Assembly: GCA_004557905.1 (NCBI GenBank)
Contig: SFFH01000002.1
Span: 4,555-68,554 of the forward strand
Direction: 5' to 3'
Origin: Clostridiales bacterium
GTDB lineage: Bacteria; Bacillota; Clostridia; Christensenellales; Aristaeellaceae
DNA: 64,000 nt
Shown here piece after piece: positions 1-7,626 of this stretch (its first letter is position 1; each line of letters starts with the position of its first letter). The notes beneath the pieces were generated by a model. It had not been told where the DNA came from, made no database searches, and was given only the letters and a program-made list of their open reading frames with translations. The position numbers were made by a program, and so were the translations under genes.

Positions 1-800
1 CCGATTTCAATCTGCAGCGCGGCATCCAGGATGGCCTGAATCTCATCGGGAGAATCCGTGGCGTATTCCGGGGCAAGGCTGGCGTAGCCATCGGAGTACG
101 AGACGGAGATCACGGGATTGTCCTCCGTCACCTGACGCATAAATGCGCTCAGACCCGTGAACGCCGCAAAGGAGGACGGCTGAGCGGCATCGTCACTGGC
201 ATCCGCAGGGGAAATGCGGCACCATGCGCGCACGTTCACCATGGCCGGCAAAGAAAGCGTCATCGTCCCATCCGTGCAGATCACGATCTGCTCATCCAAG
301 GCCGGCAAGGGCATCTCCGGGCTGAACCGCGCCAGGATTTCGCCGAGCATGTCATGCTCAATCAGCGCGGTGTGATTCTCCTCGTCCAGGGAAAGCACGG
401 CGCCCTGCAGAACGCCGGTTTCCGTCACATCCGTCAAGGTCAGATTCAGCGCCTGATCCACGACAGCCAGATAGACCCTCTGCTCCAGCGCCGTGTCCTC
501 CCAGCTGCGGCGATAATCAAAGGTGATGACGCTGCTTCCCGGCTTCACGGCCGTGAGCACAAACTGCGTTTGCCCGCCGGCGCCGGTCATCGCGGCGGTC
601 TGCGCATCCGGGATGTAGGTTCCTTCCGCGCTGTCCAGCCGGACGGTATCCCCGCCCAGCACAGCGCCTGCCCAGGAATAGCCGGTACTGGGATTGGCAA
701 TAAGGGAGAGCATCGCCGTATGGCCTGCCTCCGGGGACTCCGCCGCCGCACAGGACAACGTCAGCAAAAGGGCCGACAGAAGTGCGATCCATGTTTTCAT
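1..800 (-). CDS. Exported protein with chagasin-type (I42) protease-inhibitor domain, partial
   Basis: Minus-strand gene starting with ATG at 800 (GAGG about 8 bases upstream) and still open at base 1, so the C-terminus is outside the window; at least 266 codons. The N-terminus (MKTWIALLSALLLTLSCAAA) is a signal peptide, possibly lipidated at the Cys. Residues about 28-100 carry the hallmarks of the chagasin/I42 cysteine-protease inhibitor family: NPSTGYSW near residue 33, a central Gly-Gly loop (TGAGGQTQF), and YRRSWE closing the domain. The remainder (about 130-266) resembles the exported protein encoded just downstream (1019-1585): both share a block of the form VSV/A-Y-x-DG-(Y/F). Family members bind papain-like proteases; the target here is unknown. 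It may lead a short cluster of exported proteins. Confidence 0.75.
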   Translation of the reverse strand, partial: MKTWIALLSALLLTLSCAAAESPEAGHTAMLSLIANPSTGYSWAGAVLGGDTVRLDSAEGTYIPDAQTAAMTGAGGQTQFVLTAVKPGSSVITFDYRRSWEDTALEQRVYLAVVDQALNLTLTDVTETGVLQGAVLSLDEENHTALIEHDMLGEILARFSPEMPLPALDEQIVICTDGTMTLSLPAMVNVRAWCRISPADASDDAAQPSSFAAFTGLSAFMRQVTEDNPVISVSYSDGYASLAPEYATDSPDEIQAILDAALQIEI

Positions 801-966
801 CGTCTCATGACCTCCTCAATAGCTTCAATATATAGACGATCATGGGCTGGAATCGGTTCCCATGCACCGTTCTTTTTCAGCACAAAATTTTCTCTGCCCG
901 GCGCCGGGCCCGTCCTGACTGCGCTGCCCATCAGCGCCCCATCCGGGGATTTTGGCTGAACAAAAG

Positions 967-1000
967 TGCGCCAACCTGCAAAAGCAGGCGGCGCAGTCTG
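967..1000 (-). terminator. Possible intrinsic terminator after the 1019-1585 gene
   Basis: On the minus strand the inverted repeat GCGCC-GCCTGC / GCAGG-TTGGCGC (967-995) forms a stem with a short T loop and is followed by a weak T stretch (ACTTTTG). It lies just past the stop of the exported-protein gene at 1019. Confidence 0.4.
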
Positions 1001-1018
1001 ATATGGATAAGCGGGGTC

Positions 1019-1585
1019 TTATTCCTTGTCCACGACCCAGAGATCGCTGACAATCTGGAGGGCCAGCTCCATGTCCTCCTCGACGATCTGCTCTGTCTTC
1101 TGGATGCCGACGGTGATGAAGTAGCCGTTCCAGATGGTAATCATGTCGGCATAGTCCGTCTGGGCATCGTTCTCGGTGATGCAGATCATCCGGGTGCCGT
1201 AGCGGGTCTCCCGGATTTCAATGCTCGGGCTGTTGTAGTCAGCGGCCAGCGTTTCTTCAATCTCCAGCATCTGTTCATCGGTCACATCCGTATTGAGCGT
1301 AACGCCGCTGAAGCCGTCCGCATAGGCGACGGAGACATAGACCGCCGGCGCCGTCCTGTCCGCCTCGTGGTTTTCGTCCTCCTTGTAGAAAACGGCAAAG
1401 AGGCTTCCGCCGCTTTCCTCGGTATAGTAGGCGTAGCCTTCCGGCAGACGATCCATTTCAATGGCGAAATGGATCTGCACAGCGTCTTCGTCCATGCTGA
1501 CTTCGTCATGCTGCTCTTCAGCGACGGCAAGGCCGCATCCCAGGAGCATCAGCGCCGCAAGAAGCATCGCAAAGCACTTTTTCAT
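1019..1585 (-). CDS. Small exported protein of unknown function
   Basis: 188 aa with an N-terminal signal peptide (MKKCFAMLLAALMLLGCGLA; LLGC is a good lipobox, so it may be a lipoprotein). ATG at 1585 is preceded by GAGGGAT. The mature protein is acidic. A central block (VYVSVAYADGFSG, roughly residues 98-110) followed by a helical TDEQMLEIEETLA stretch matches, by eye, the C-terminal part of the partial protein at 1-800, so the two are probably tandem paralogues sharing one domain. No enzymatic motif is recognised. Orientation and spacing suggest cotranscription with the neighbouring minus-strand exported-protein genes. Confidence 0.7.
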   Translation of the reverse strand: MKKCFAMLLAALMLLGCGLAVAEEQHDEVSMDEDAVQIHFAIEMDRLPEGYAYYTEESGGSLFAVFYKEDENHEADRTAPAVYVSVAYADGFSGVTLNTDVTDEQMLEIEETLAADYNSPSIEIRETRYGTRMICITENDAQTDYADMITIWNGYFITVGIQKTEQIVEEDMELALQIVSDLWVVDKE

Positions 1586-1621
1586 CGTGAATATCCCTCC
1601 TCAATCTGTTTTGCGTCGCCC

Positions 1622-2206
1622 TCAGGATTCGTCATCATAGCGGATGAGGAATCCCTTGCGCATGAAGCCGACATAGCCGCTGCGTTCATCCTGCACCTGA
1701 TACCAGCCGCGTCCCTCTGCGATCACCCGCAGCATGGAGCCGTCATTGACACGCTCGGCCACAGCCGCATCCATGCTCGGGGCCCAACGGAGGTTGACAT
1801 AGCCGCCGGCATGGCTGGCCTGAACATAGACATCGTACGGCTCAACCAGCTTGAAGGACTTGAAATCCACATCGGCAATGCTGGTCGCGCCCTTGTCATC
1901 GCTGCTCTTGTCCGTCGTCTTTGACTTGCTGCCGGGATATTCGGAAACCAGATAGCGGGACTGGATATAGCACGGCTGGCTGTAGCCCTGCCAATTCACG
2001 ACGGTCCAGCTTCCCTCATTCTGCAGCACCTCGACCGCAGAGCCGTAGTTCAGCTTGCCGACCGATTCGGAATCGGTGCTCGGCTTCAGGCGCACGTTGA
2101 CGGCGCCGCCATTCGAGGTTTTGACGTACATGGTGTAGGCGCTGGCACAGGCCGGAAGAAGCAGGCACAGCAGCGCGATCATCAGCAGGGCGATTTTCTT
2201 TTTCAT
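1622..2206 (-). CDS. Exported SH3b-domain protein
   Basis: 194 aa. The start is set at ATG 2206 because AAGGAGAT lies 6 bases upstream and a signal peptide (MKKKIALLMIALLCLLLPAC) begins there; the longer open frame to 2248 would add a non-secretory leader. Two bacterial SH3 (SH3b) repeats are visible: residues about 24-75 (AVNVRLKPSTDSESVGKL) and about 125-185 (YVNLRWAPSMDAAVAERV), separated by a Ser/Lys/Asp-rich linker. SH3b domains typically bind cell-wall peptides. No catalytic domain is attached, so it is a likely wall-associated or adaptor protein; the true function is unknown. Confidence 0.78.
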   Translation of the reverse strand: MKKKIALLMIALLCLLLPACASAYTMYVKTSNGGAVNVRLKPSTDSESVGKLNYGSAVEVLQNEGSWTVVNWQGYSQPCYIQSRYLVSEYPGSKSKTTDKSSDDKGATSIADVDFKSFKLVEPYDVYVQASHAGGYVNLRWAPSMDAAVAERVNDGSMLRVIAEGRGWYQVQDERSGYVGFMRKGFLIRYDDES

Positions 2207-2267
2207 GCCAAATCTCCTTTTCCGTTCCAAGGGAAGCGGTTCATTCACATCAGCTTGCTTGCGACGC

Positions 2268-3440
2268 TCATTCGATCGTCAGAGAATAGGGCGTGGTATA
2301 GTCCTGCTGCAGCCAGACGGTTGCGCTCGCGTCCTGCGCATTGTAGATCACGCTGTACTGCGTCATGGAGGTCGCCTCCGTGCCCGGATCCTGCGCCGCG
2401 ACGCTGAGGATCTTCATGGCCTGGGCCGGGGTCATCTTCGTCATGTAGCCCTCCTGGGTAAAGTCGAGATAGCGCTCCACCGCGCTGACGATGCCGGTCA
2501 GGCGGTGATAGCCGTGGCCATAGCCATAGTGATACTCCCGCACGGTGTTGCCCAGCGGAGTCACCTTTTCCGTGCAGACGCCGTCCTTGTAGCGATCCTC
2601 GGCGTCGTCATAGCCCACATAGTAGTTGGTCACGGCGTTGGTGTCCGTCACGGTCAGCTGATTGTAGCGCCACTCCAGCACGACGGAAGCACCCGTGGCG
2701 TCGGTGACGAACAGATGGAAGTCCATGCCGCCCGTATTGCGGATGTTGTATTCCTTGGCCAGGGCAACGGCTTCCTCCACCGTGGCGCAGTTGTCCAGGA
2801 TATAGCGTGCCAGCACGGAATGGCCGATCGCGACCTTGCCCGGCTCCTGCTGATCGACGGGGGTCTCGCCCTCCTTCACATCCAGCTTCAGAATGGAGAC
2901 GCTCACGCCCTTTTCATTGAGGCCATCCACGCACAGATACGGGAGCAGTACGGCCAGCGAGGTATCCGTCGTGCCGTCATCCAGCACGCCGGCATAGTAG
3001 GCGCCGCCGGCCAGGCTGAGCCAGCAGGCGTCCGCGATGCCGATGGATTTGTATTTGCCCTCCGGGGCGCAGTGAAGGGCCACGTTCAGGCCGGTATACG
3101 CGCCATTGGGATCGGTATGCCGGTAATCGTAGTTTCTGGCGGTCAGGAAGCAGTCGCCCGTTTCGTTCCAGGTGGTGAACGCCGAGCAGCCCGCGTCATA
3201 CTGGCCGAATTTGCCGAGGAGGGTCTGAAAGAGGGGATTGTCGTAGTCGTAATCGCAGGTCATTTTATAGAAAATCCCTGCGTCATCGACGCGCTTGATG
3301 GTTTCGAGCGACGCGGTCATCGCCTCGTCCAGCCATTCGGCGGCGTGCGGATTCGCGTTTTGCGCGCAGGCGGCGCCAGAAAGCGCGACCAGGGCAATGA
3401 GCAGCGCAAGGGCTGCCAGGACAAAACCGGTTTTCTTCAT
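2268..3440 (-). CDS. Exported choloylglycine-hydrolase-like (linear amide C-N) Ntn hydrolase
   Basis: 390 aa from ATG 3440 (GGAAAGGAT upstream; the ATG at 3473 would precede the signal peptide). Residues 1-25 are a hydrophobic signal peptide. The central motif GCSAFTTWNETGD (Cys85) followed by ARNYDY is the nucleophile and first-strand pattern of the choloylglycine hydrolase/penicillin V acylase family. In cytoplasmic bile-salt hydrolases the nucleophile is Cys2; here it lies about 60 residues past the signal peptide, so a propeptide must be removed. The family cleaves linear amides such as conjugated bile acids, penicillin V or N-acyl homoserine lactones; the substrate cannot be read from the sequence. 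Confidence 0.75.
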   Translation of the reverse strand: MKKTGFVLAALALLIALVALSGAACAQNANPHAAEWLDEAMTASLETIKRVDDAGIFYKMTCDYDYDNPLFQTLLGKFGQYDAGCSAFTTWNETGDCFLTARNYDYRHTDPNGAYTGLNVALHCAPEGKYKSIGIADACWLSLAGGAYYAGVLDDGTTDTSLAVLLPYLCVDGLNEKGVSVSILKLDVKEGETPVDQQEPGKVAIGHSVLARYILDNCATVEEAVALAKEYNIRNTGGMDFHLFVTDATGASVVLEWRYNQLTVTDTNAVTNYYVGYDDAEDRYKDGVCTEKVTPLGNTVREYHYGYGHGYHRLTGIVSAVERYLDFTQEGYMTKMTPAQAMKILSVAAQDPGTEATSMTQYSVIYNAQDASATVWLQQDYTTPYSLTIE

Positions 3441-3543
3441 GTGATTCATCCTTTCCATGATTTCTTTTTTCATTTATTCATGCAAACAGCCTTCTGGCGA
3501 CGAAATTCCGTCAGGCTGCTTCCAGAACGTCAGGGGAGGGACT

Positions 3544-3873
3544 TCAGTCCCCGTTGTCTTCCTCATTCATGCGCCTTGCCGCCCTGCTTTTCAGCCGGAC
3601 GCACAGCACGGTCACCGCCACGCCTGCGGCAAAGGCGGCAATGCCAATGACGACGTACGCCCCCGCACCGTCCTGCAGCAGCACCGCGCCGTAGGCGCCC
3701 GCCACCGTCGCCACGCCGGACGACTGTGCATGATTCAGCAGCAGACCAATGCCCGCGAGCAGCAGCAGGCTGCACGCCGTCAGGATGGAAAGCTGCCGGG
3801 CCTCGCAGCGCGCTCGGTACTGCCTCGTTCTGCTGCGAATTGCCCGCACCCGGGTGTCCGTCGTACAGGTCAT
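3544..3873 (-). CDS. Small two-TM membrane protein, paralogue of the 5268-5618 protein
   Basis: 109 aa, ATG at 3873 with AAAGGAGGG upstream. A basic, Arg-rich N-terminal segment (residues 1-27) is followed by a TM helix (about 28-47), an outside loop of about 22 residues rich in Gly/Ala, a second TM helix (about 72-93) and a short charged tail. Layout, length and the ALAYVVIG / VTVLCVRL-type second helix resemble the protein encoded inside the sigma factor operon at 5268-5618. No family is recognised. Its place just beyond the terminator of that operon suggests a duplicated accessory gene. Confidence 0.6.
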   Translation of the reverse strand: MTCTTDTRVRAIRSRTRQYRARCEARQLSILTACSLLLLAGIGLLLNHAQSSGVATVAGAYGAVLLQDGAGAYVVIGIAAFAAGVAVTVLCVRLKSRAARRMNEEDNGD

Positions 3874-3973
3874 GAACGAACCCTCCTTTGTGTCATCATC
3901 AACCCTTCCATATGATAAAAGACAGGAAATTCAGAATCCTTTCACCCCGAAGGAAAACTTTTCAAATTTTTCT

Positions 3974-4007
3974 CAAAAAAAGAGCCGTTCCCCGGTCCGG
4001 GAACGGC
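3974..4007 (-). terminator. Intrinsic terminator of the sigma factor/PrsW operon
   Basis: On the minus strand GCCGTTCCCGG / CCGGGGAACGGC forms a strong stem (3984-4007) followed by CTCTTTTTTTG. It sits about 20 bases past the stop of the PrsW-like gene. Confidence 0.8.
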
Positions 4008-4025
4008 ATGGTGAAGGGAATGACG

Positions 4026-4667
4026 CTATGCAAAGGAGAGCTTCAGCCTAGGAAGAAGCTGCCGGAGGACGAGCAGGCAGACGAGCAGCACGGAGGGGAA
4101 GAGGTAGCCCGCCGTTTTCCACACGCCCTGTGCCGTGATGAGCAGATTGTAGATGCCGTGGAAGCCGATGCAGGCGCCCAGAATGCCCACGGTGCCGGTC
4201 AGCGCCAGCCAGCGGCGGCGGAAGACATAGGCAATCCCGTAGCCGGACAGCACGCCGCACAGGATGTGCAGCGCCCCGGCGGAAATCCCGCGGATGAGCA
4301 GGAAAGCCAAATCCTCCGCGCCGTTCTCCGTCAGGTAGCAGACGTTTTCAAAGGTGGCAAAGCCCACGGCGATCGCCAGCGCCGCGCCGGGCAGCTCGCG
4401 GGGCTTTGGCTCGAAGATCAGCAGGTAGAACAGCAGCGGCAGCAGCTTGAGGATTTCCTCGCAGACCGGGGTGATCTCGATGACAGCCACCCGGGCGTCC
4501 GCCCCGCAATACCCCATGAAAAAGCTGCTGACATAGGCCGACAGCAGGCAGACGCTCATCCCCGCGACGACGAAGAGGGGAAAGCTGCGCGCGCGCCCCC
4601 GGGTGAAAAGCAGCGACAGGATCAGCGGAAGGGCGAGGCAGACGAAGATGTTTTCGATGAAGGTCAC
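4026..4667 (-). CDS. prsW: PrsW-family intramembrane metalloprotease
   Basis: 213 aa, starting at GTG 4667, which overlaps the stop of the upstream gene (GTGA). It is almost entirely hydrophobic, with about seven TM helices. The PrsW signature residues are present in order: CEEILK (E70, E71, K74), FATFEN (E107, N108), H134 in GALHILCG, and H170 in GFHGIYN. In Bacillus subtilis PrsW makes the site-1 cut in the anti-sigma factor RsiW. Here the gene is last in an operon headed by an ECF-type sigma factor, so it may act on a membrane anti-sigma factor encoded alongside, possibly the two-TM protein at 5268-5618. The role is inferred; the family assignment is firm. Confidence 0.85.
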   Translation of the reverse strand: MTFIENIFVCLALPLILSLLFTRGRARSFPLFVVAGMSVCLLSAYVSSFFMGYCGADARVAVIEITPVCEEILKLLPLLFYLLIFEPKPRELPGAALAIAVGFATFENVCYLTENGAEDLAFLLIRGISAGALHILCGVLSGYGIAYVFRRRWLALTGTVGILGACIGFHGIYNLLITAQGVWKTAGYLFPSVLLVCLLVLRQLLPRLKLSFA

Positions 4668-5278
4668 CGGTCCGTCACCTCCCGCAGCGTCAGCGGCAGC
4701 AGCGCCGCAAGGGAAAGGGTCAGCGCGATGTCCACGGCGAAGTACAGGTTGAAGCGGGTGAAATCGCTGAAGAAGATGGAGACGATGAACAGCAGCAGCT
4801 GCAGCGCGATGCAGCCAAGCAGCAGCCCGTCCGTCCGCCGCTGCGCCGGGCAGCGCTGCCAGTGAAACGCGCTCAGGTACACGATGGCGCCCAGCGTCAG
4901 CGCAAAGAGCAGGGACATCAGAATCGACGGCCCCAGCATGCGGAAATGCAGAACGAGCGCCGCGGTCAGCGCCGCGCCGGCTGCGGGCAGCGGACGCATG
5001 CGGAGCCGGAGCGTCTCCGTGCGCAGGATCTGCAGCGAGAGGAAGCAGAGGTAGGAGGCCAGCCACGACACCTCCGAGACGTAGAAGACCCGCGGGATAT
5101 CTCCGATGATGGCCAGATGCAGCACAAAATACAGCGTGCCCATGGCAAAGCAGGCGTAGGCGAGGGCGAGCATCAGCAGAGGGCGGCTCTTATGCCGCAG
5201 CGCCAGGAGCACGGCGGCGGCAGCGGCGCAGCCCAGCGCCGCCACCTGAAAGAGATTGTCGATCAGCTCAAAGTTCAT
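4664..5278 (-). CDS. Multi-pass membrane protein of unknown function in the sigma factor operon
   Basis: 204 aa from ATG 5278, chosen because AGGAGG is 7 bases upstream and the ATG lies inside the end of the preceding gene (11-base overlap). About six to seven hydrophobic helices span the chain with short basic loops (LALRHKSRP, RTETLRLRMRP), implying an inner-membrane protein. No motif is recognised. Its overlap with both neighbours makes translational coupling with the small two-TM protein and the PrsW-like protease very likely, so it may be the sensor or a partner of that protease. Confidence 0.65.
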   Translation of the reverse strand: MNFELIDNLFQVAALGCAAAAAVLLALRHKSRPLLMLALAYACFAMGTLYFVLHLAIIGDIPRVFYVSEVSWLASYLCFLSLQILRTETLRLRMRPLPAAGAALTAALVLHFRMLGPSILMSLLFALTLGAIVYLSAFHWQRCPAQRRTDGLLLGCIALQLLLFIVSIFFSDFTRFNLYFAVDIALTLSLAALLPLTLREVTDR

Positions 5279-5618
5279 CGCGGTCCTCCTCGCGCTGCCG
5301 GCGCTCATCCCTGCGGCGCAGCCGGTACAGGCATACCGTCACGCAAACGCCCAGCAGGAAGGCCATCAGCCCCATCAGGATATACCCCAGCGCGGCATGG
5401 TCGCCGATCAGGCTGGCCGCGCCCGAGGCATGGGCCACGATGCTCCCCGTCGCGCGGGCTATCAGCCCCGGCATCAGCGTGCCGGCGCCGGCGACCAGCA
5501 GCAGGCACACCGCTATGCAGGCCGCGTCAAGCGCGCGGCGGCGCCGCTGCGCCCTTTCCCGTCTCCGCTGCGTCGCCCTTTCATGAACCAGCCGGATGCG
5601 TTCCTCATTCGTCCGCAC
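5268..5618 (-). CDS. Small two-TM protein encoded directly after the sigma factor; candidate anti-sigma factor
   Basis: 116 aa from GTG 5618, which overlaps the last 14 bases of the sigma factor gene. A very basic cytoplasmic N-terminus (RATQRRRERAQRRRR) is followed by TM1 (about 31-50), an external loop, TM2 (about 76-97) and a charged Arg/Glu tail. There is no zinc-binding HxxxCxxC anti-sigma motif. Position directly downstream of, and overlapping, an ECF-type sigma gene is the usual place for an anti-sigma factor, and a PrsW protease is in the same operon. The anti-sigma role is inference; an accessory membrane role is also possible. Confidence 0.6.
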   Translation of the reverse strand: MRTNEERIRLVHERATQRRRERAQRRRRALDAACIAVCLLLVAGAGTLMPGLIARATGSIVAHASGAASLIGDHAALGYILMGLMAFLLGVCVTVCLYRLRRRDERRQREEDRDEL

Positions 5619-6159
5619 GGGTGAATCCCTCCTGCTCCAGAATCTGCTTCAGGCTCTGCTTGCCGCGGTGGACAAGGTTGGTGATCTGCGCCTCGCTCTT
5701 TCCCATGACGGTCGCCGCGCTGCGGTAGCTGAGCTCCGCGAAGTAGACGAGGTACAGCGCCTCACGGTATTCCGCCTTCAGCCTTGCCAGCGCGGCATAG
5801 AGCTGGCGGCTTTGCTCGCTGCGCACAAGCGCCGTGTCCGCCAGCACGTCGCTCTGCGGCTCAAAGGGGAGCGCGTCGAGCCGAAGAAGGCGCAGCCGGT
5901 TTCGCCTGCTGTGGCGCAGGGCGAGATGCCGCGCTGTCTTGTACAGGTACGCCCTGAACGCGCCCGCGCCTGTGATGGGACGCTCCTTCGCAAAAATCTG
6001 CGAGAACGCGTCAATCATCAGATCCTCGGCCTCGTGCATATCCCGCAGATAGCCGTGGATGTACAGCGTCAATGCGTCGCCGTACCGCTCAACCAGCAGA
6101 TCGGCGGCCTTCTCCTCGCCGTCCAGATACCGCCGGTATGCGGTTTCATCCGAAATCAT
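5605..6159 (-). CDS. ECF-type RNA polymerase sigma factor
   Basis: 184 aa from ATG 6159 (GGGAGG about 11 bases upstream; a start at 6225 would overlap the promoter). Region 2 is at about residues 15-65 (LLVERYGDALTLYIHGYL, then the DMHEAEDLMIDAF polymerase-binding helix) and region 4 at about 125-178 (YREALYLVYFAELSYRSAA, with helix-turn-helix SEAQITNLVHRGKQSLKQIL). The length fits a two-domain ECF sigma factor. It heads an overlapping operon with a two-TM protein, a membrane protein and a PrsW protease, which suggests control by regulated proteolysis at the membrane. Confidence 0.87.
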   Translation of the reverse strand: MISDETAYRRYLDGEEKAADLLVERYGDALTLYIHGYLRDMHEAEDLMIDAFSQIFAKERPITGAGAFRAYLYKTARHLALRHSRRNRLRLLRLDALPFEPQSDVLADTALVRSEQSRQLYAALARLKAEYREALYLVYFAELSYRSAATVMGKSEAQITNLVHRGKQSLKQILEQEGFTRADE

Positions 6160-6210
6160 GCTGGCCGCCTCCCTTCGCGTCTTCTGCGCACGTGAACCCA
6201 GATATCCTAC

Positions 6211-6239
6211 ATTATATCCGAACATCAGAGGCTTCGCAA
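6211..6239 (-). promoter_or_regulatory. Sigma-A-type promoter of the sigma factor operon
   Basis: On the minus strand TTGCGA, 17 bases, then TATAAT. It places the transcript start near 6204 and supports the ATG at 6159 as the sigma gene start. It looks like a housekeeping promoter, not an ECF-type one. Confidence 0.65.
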
Positions 6240-6298
6240 GCGCGCGGATTGTCTCCGCTTCTGACTTTGAGCAGATGGAAAGGAAAAATCAATAAACA

Positions 6299-6327
6299 TT
6301 GACAAGTTGCTGATGATGCTTTACTAT
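6299..6327 (+). promoter_or_regulatory. Promoter of the LacI-family regulator gene
   Basis: TTGACA (6299-6304), a 17-base spacer, TACTAT (6322-6327). The start site would fall near 6334, so translation must begin downstream, at ATG 6376. Confidence 0.7.
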
Positions 6328-6375
6328 TCAGAAGGTACATTCTCGGAAATGGTTAGGACTGGGGGAAACGGTTGG

Positions 6376-7395
6376 ATGACATCACGTGAATTTGCGGAAC
6401 TGATCGGCGTATCGCAGGCTACGGTTTCGCGGGCGCTCAATGGCAGCCCTTCTGTTTGTGAAAGGACGAGGCTTTATGTTGAGCAGAAGGCGGAGGAGTA
6501 CGGCTTTGTGCTCAATTCTCAGGCGCGGAGCCTGAAGACCAGCAAGACGCAGACGATTGGCGTGTTGTTTCCGCTGAACTTTGACAGCCTGAGCAAGAAC
6601 CTGATGTTCACGCATATCTCTGACCAGCTCCAGCGTGAGCTCAGCCACAGGAATTATGACATCATGATCGTCTACGATCACGATCCCCAGCTCAAGAGCA
6701 ATACGTTTGAGCGCGTCATTCGCAGCGGCAAGGTGGATGGACTGATCAACTTCAGGCCCCAGCTGCTGGAGCGCGAGATTGATCTGATTGAGAAATTCCA
6801 TGTGCCGTTCGTCTCGCTGCACTGTGCGCTGCAGGAAAACCCCATGCTGCATCAGCTGATGATCGACGAAGAGAACGCAGGCTTTCAGATCGGACAGTTC
6901 CTTGGCAGCCAGGATGGAGACAGGTATGCCTATCTGGCGGTGGATGATGAGCCGCCGGCCAAAAGCAGCCGCCTGCATGGATTCAGGAAAGGCCTGGCTT
7001 CGATGGGAAAAAAACTGGAGGATGATGCCATCCTTTCCGCGGAAAGATTGCCCTCCGCCGCCCGCGAGGCGGTTCTTGACCGTCGGGAGCTGTTTGAAAA
7101 CGGGTCAACCAGCATCTTCGTCTACAATGACATGATGGCGCTGGGCGTGCTCAATGCGCTGCGCGAGCTTGGCGTGGATGTGCCGCGGCAGGCACAGGTC
7201 TTTGGCATGGATGACATCCCGATGGCGTCCTGGTTCACGCCGCGGCTGAGCACGATGCGTTCGCCGGTTCGCCAAATGGTGAAGGATGGCTGCGATTTGC
7301 TCATCAGCCTGATTGAAGGCAAGGAGATTACGCCGCAGACGGTGTATTATCAGGCGCAGATGGTTTTAAGGGATACGACGAGAGAAAATAAATAA
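6376..7395 (+). CDS. LacI-family transcriptional regulator
   Basis: 339 aa from ATG 6376; upstream in-frame starts lie in or too near the promoter. The N-terminal helix-turn-helix with hinge is clear (TSREFAELIGVSQATVSRAL, then VEQKAEEYGFVLN). From about residue 60 it has the periplasmic-binding-protein-like effector core: TIGVLFPLNFDSL, then YDIMIVYDHDP, VDGLINFRP, and the C-terminal segment FGMDDIPMASWFTPRLSTM. It is transcribed toward the TctCBA-sulfatase genes. Two copies of ATACGTAT between this gene and tctC are candidate operators, so it is probably the local repressor responding to the imported substrate or its product. Confidence 0.9.
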   Translation: MTSREFAELIGVSQATVSRALNGSPSVCERTRLYVEQKAEEYGFVLNSQARSLKTSKTQTIGVLFPLNFDSLSKNLMFTHISDQLQRELSHRNYDIMIVYDHDPQLKSNTFERVIRSGKVDGLINFRPQLLEREIDLIEKFHVPFVSLHCALQENPMLHQLMIDEENAGFQIGQFLGSQDGDRYAYLAVDDEPPAKSSRLHGFRKGLASMGKKLEDDAILSAERLPSAAREAVLDRRELFENGSTSIFVYNDMMALGVLNALRELGVDVPRQAQVFGMDDIPMASWFTPRLSTMRSPVRQMVKDGCDLLISLIEGKEITPQTVYYQAQMVLRDTTRENK

Positions 7396-7420
7396 ATTCC
7401 GCAATCACGCTTTTGTGGTG

Positions 7421-7449
7421 TTGACAAGCACTCAAATGCGTGATATATT
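7421..7449 (+). promoter_or_regulatory. Promoter of the TctCBA-sulfatase operon
   Basis: TTGACA (7421-7426), a 17-base spacer, TATATT (7444-7449). The predicted transcript start near 7456 is followed by two palindromic operator candidates. Confidence 0.75.
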
Positions 7450-7462
7450 ATTATCGACAAAT

Positions 7463-7517
7463 GAATACGTATACAAACAGGAAAAATGACACAAATGAAA
7501 AAATGTATACGTATGCT
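7463..7517 (+). promoter_or_regulatory. Twin ATACGTAT operator candidates for the LacI-family regulator
   Basis: The palindrome ATACGTAT occurs at 7465-7472 and 7507-7514, exactly 42 bases apart (four helical turns). The flanks match in inverted orientation: GAATACGTATACA against, on the other strand, GCATACGTATACA. Both lie just downstream of the promoter, where a bound repressor would block transcription. Confidence 0.55.
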
Positions 7518-7626
7518 AGATACGGAATGGCCAATTCGTGTGTACAGCCCTATGCGGCTGGCAATCTATCGGATGCGATTCAAACCGGTTCCTGGGGAGC
7601 CGGTAAAAAATAAGGAGGCTATCATC

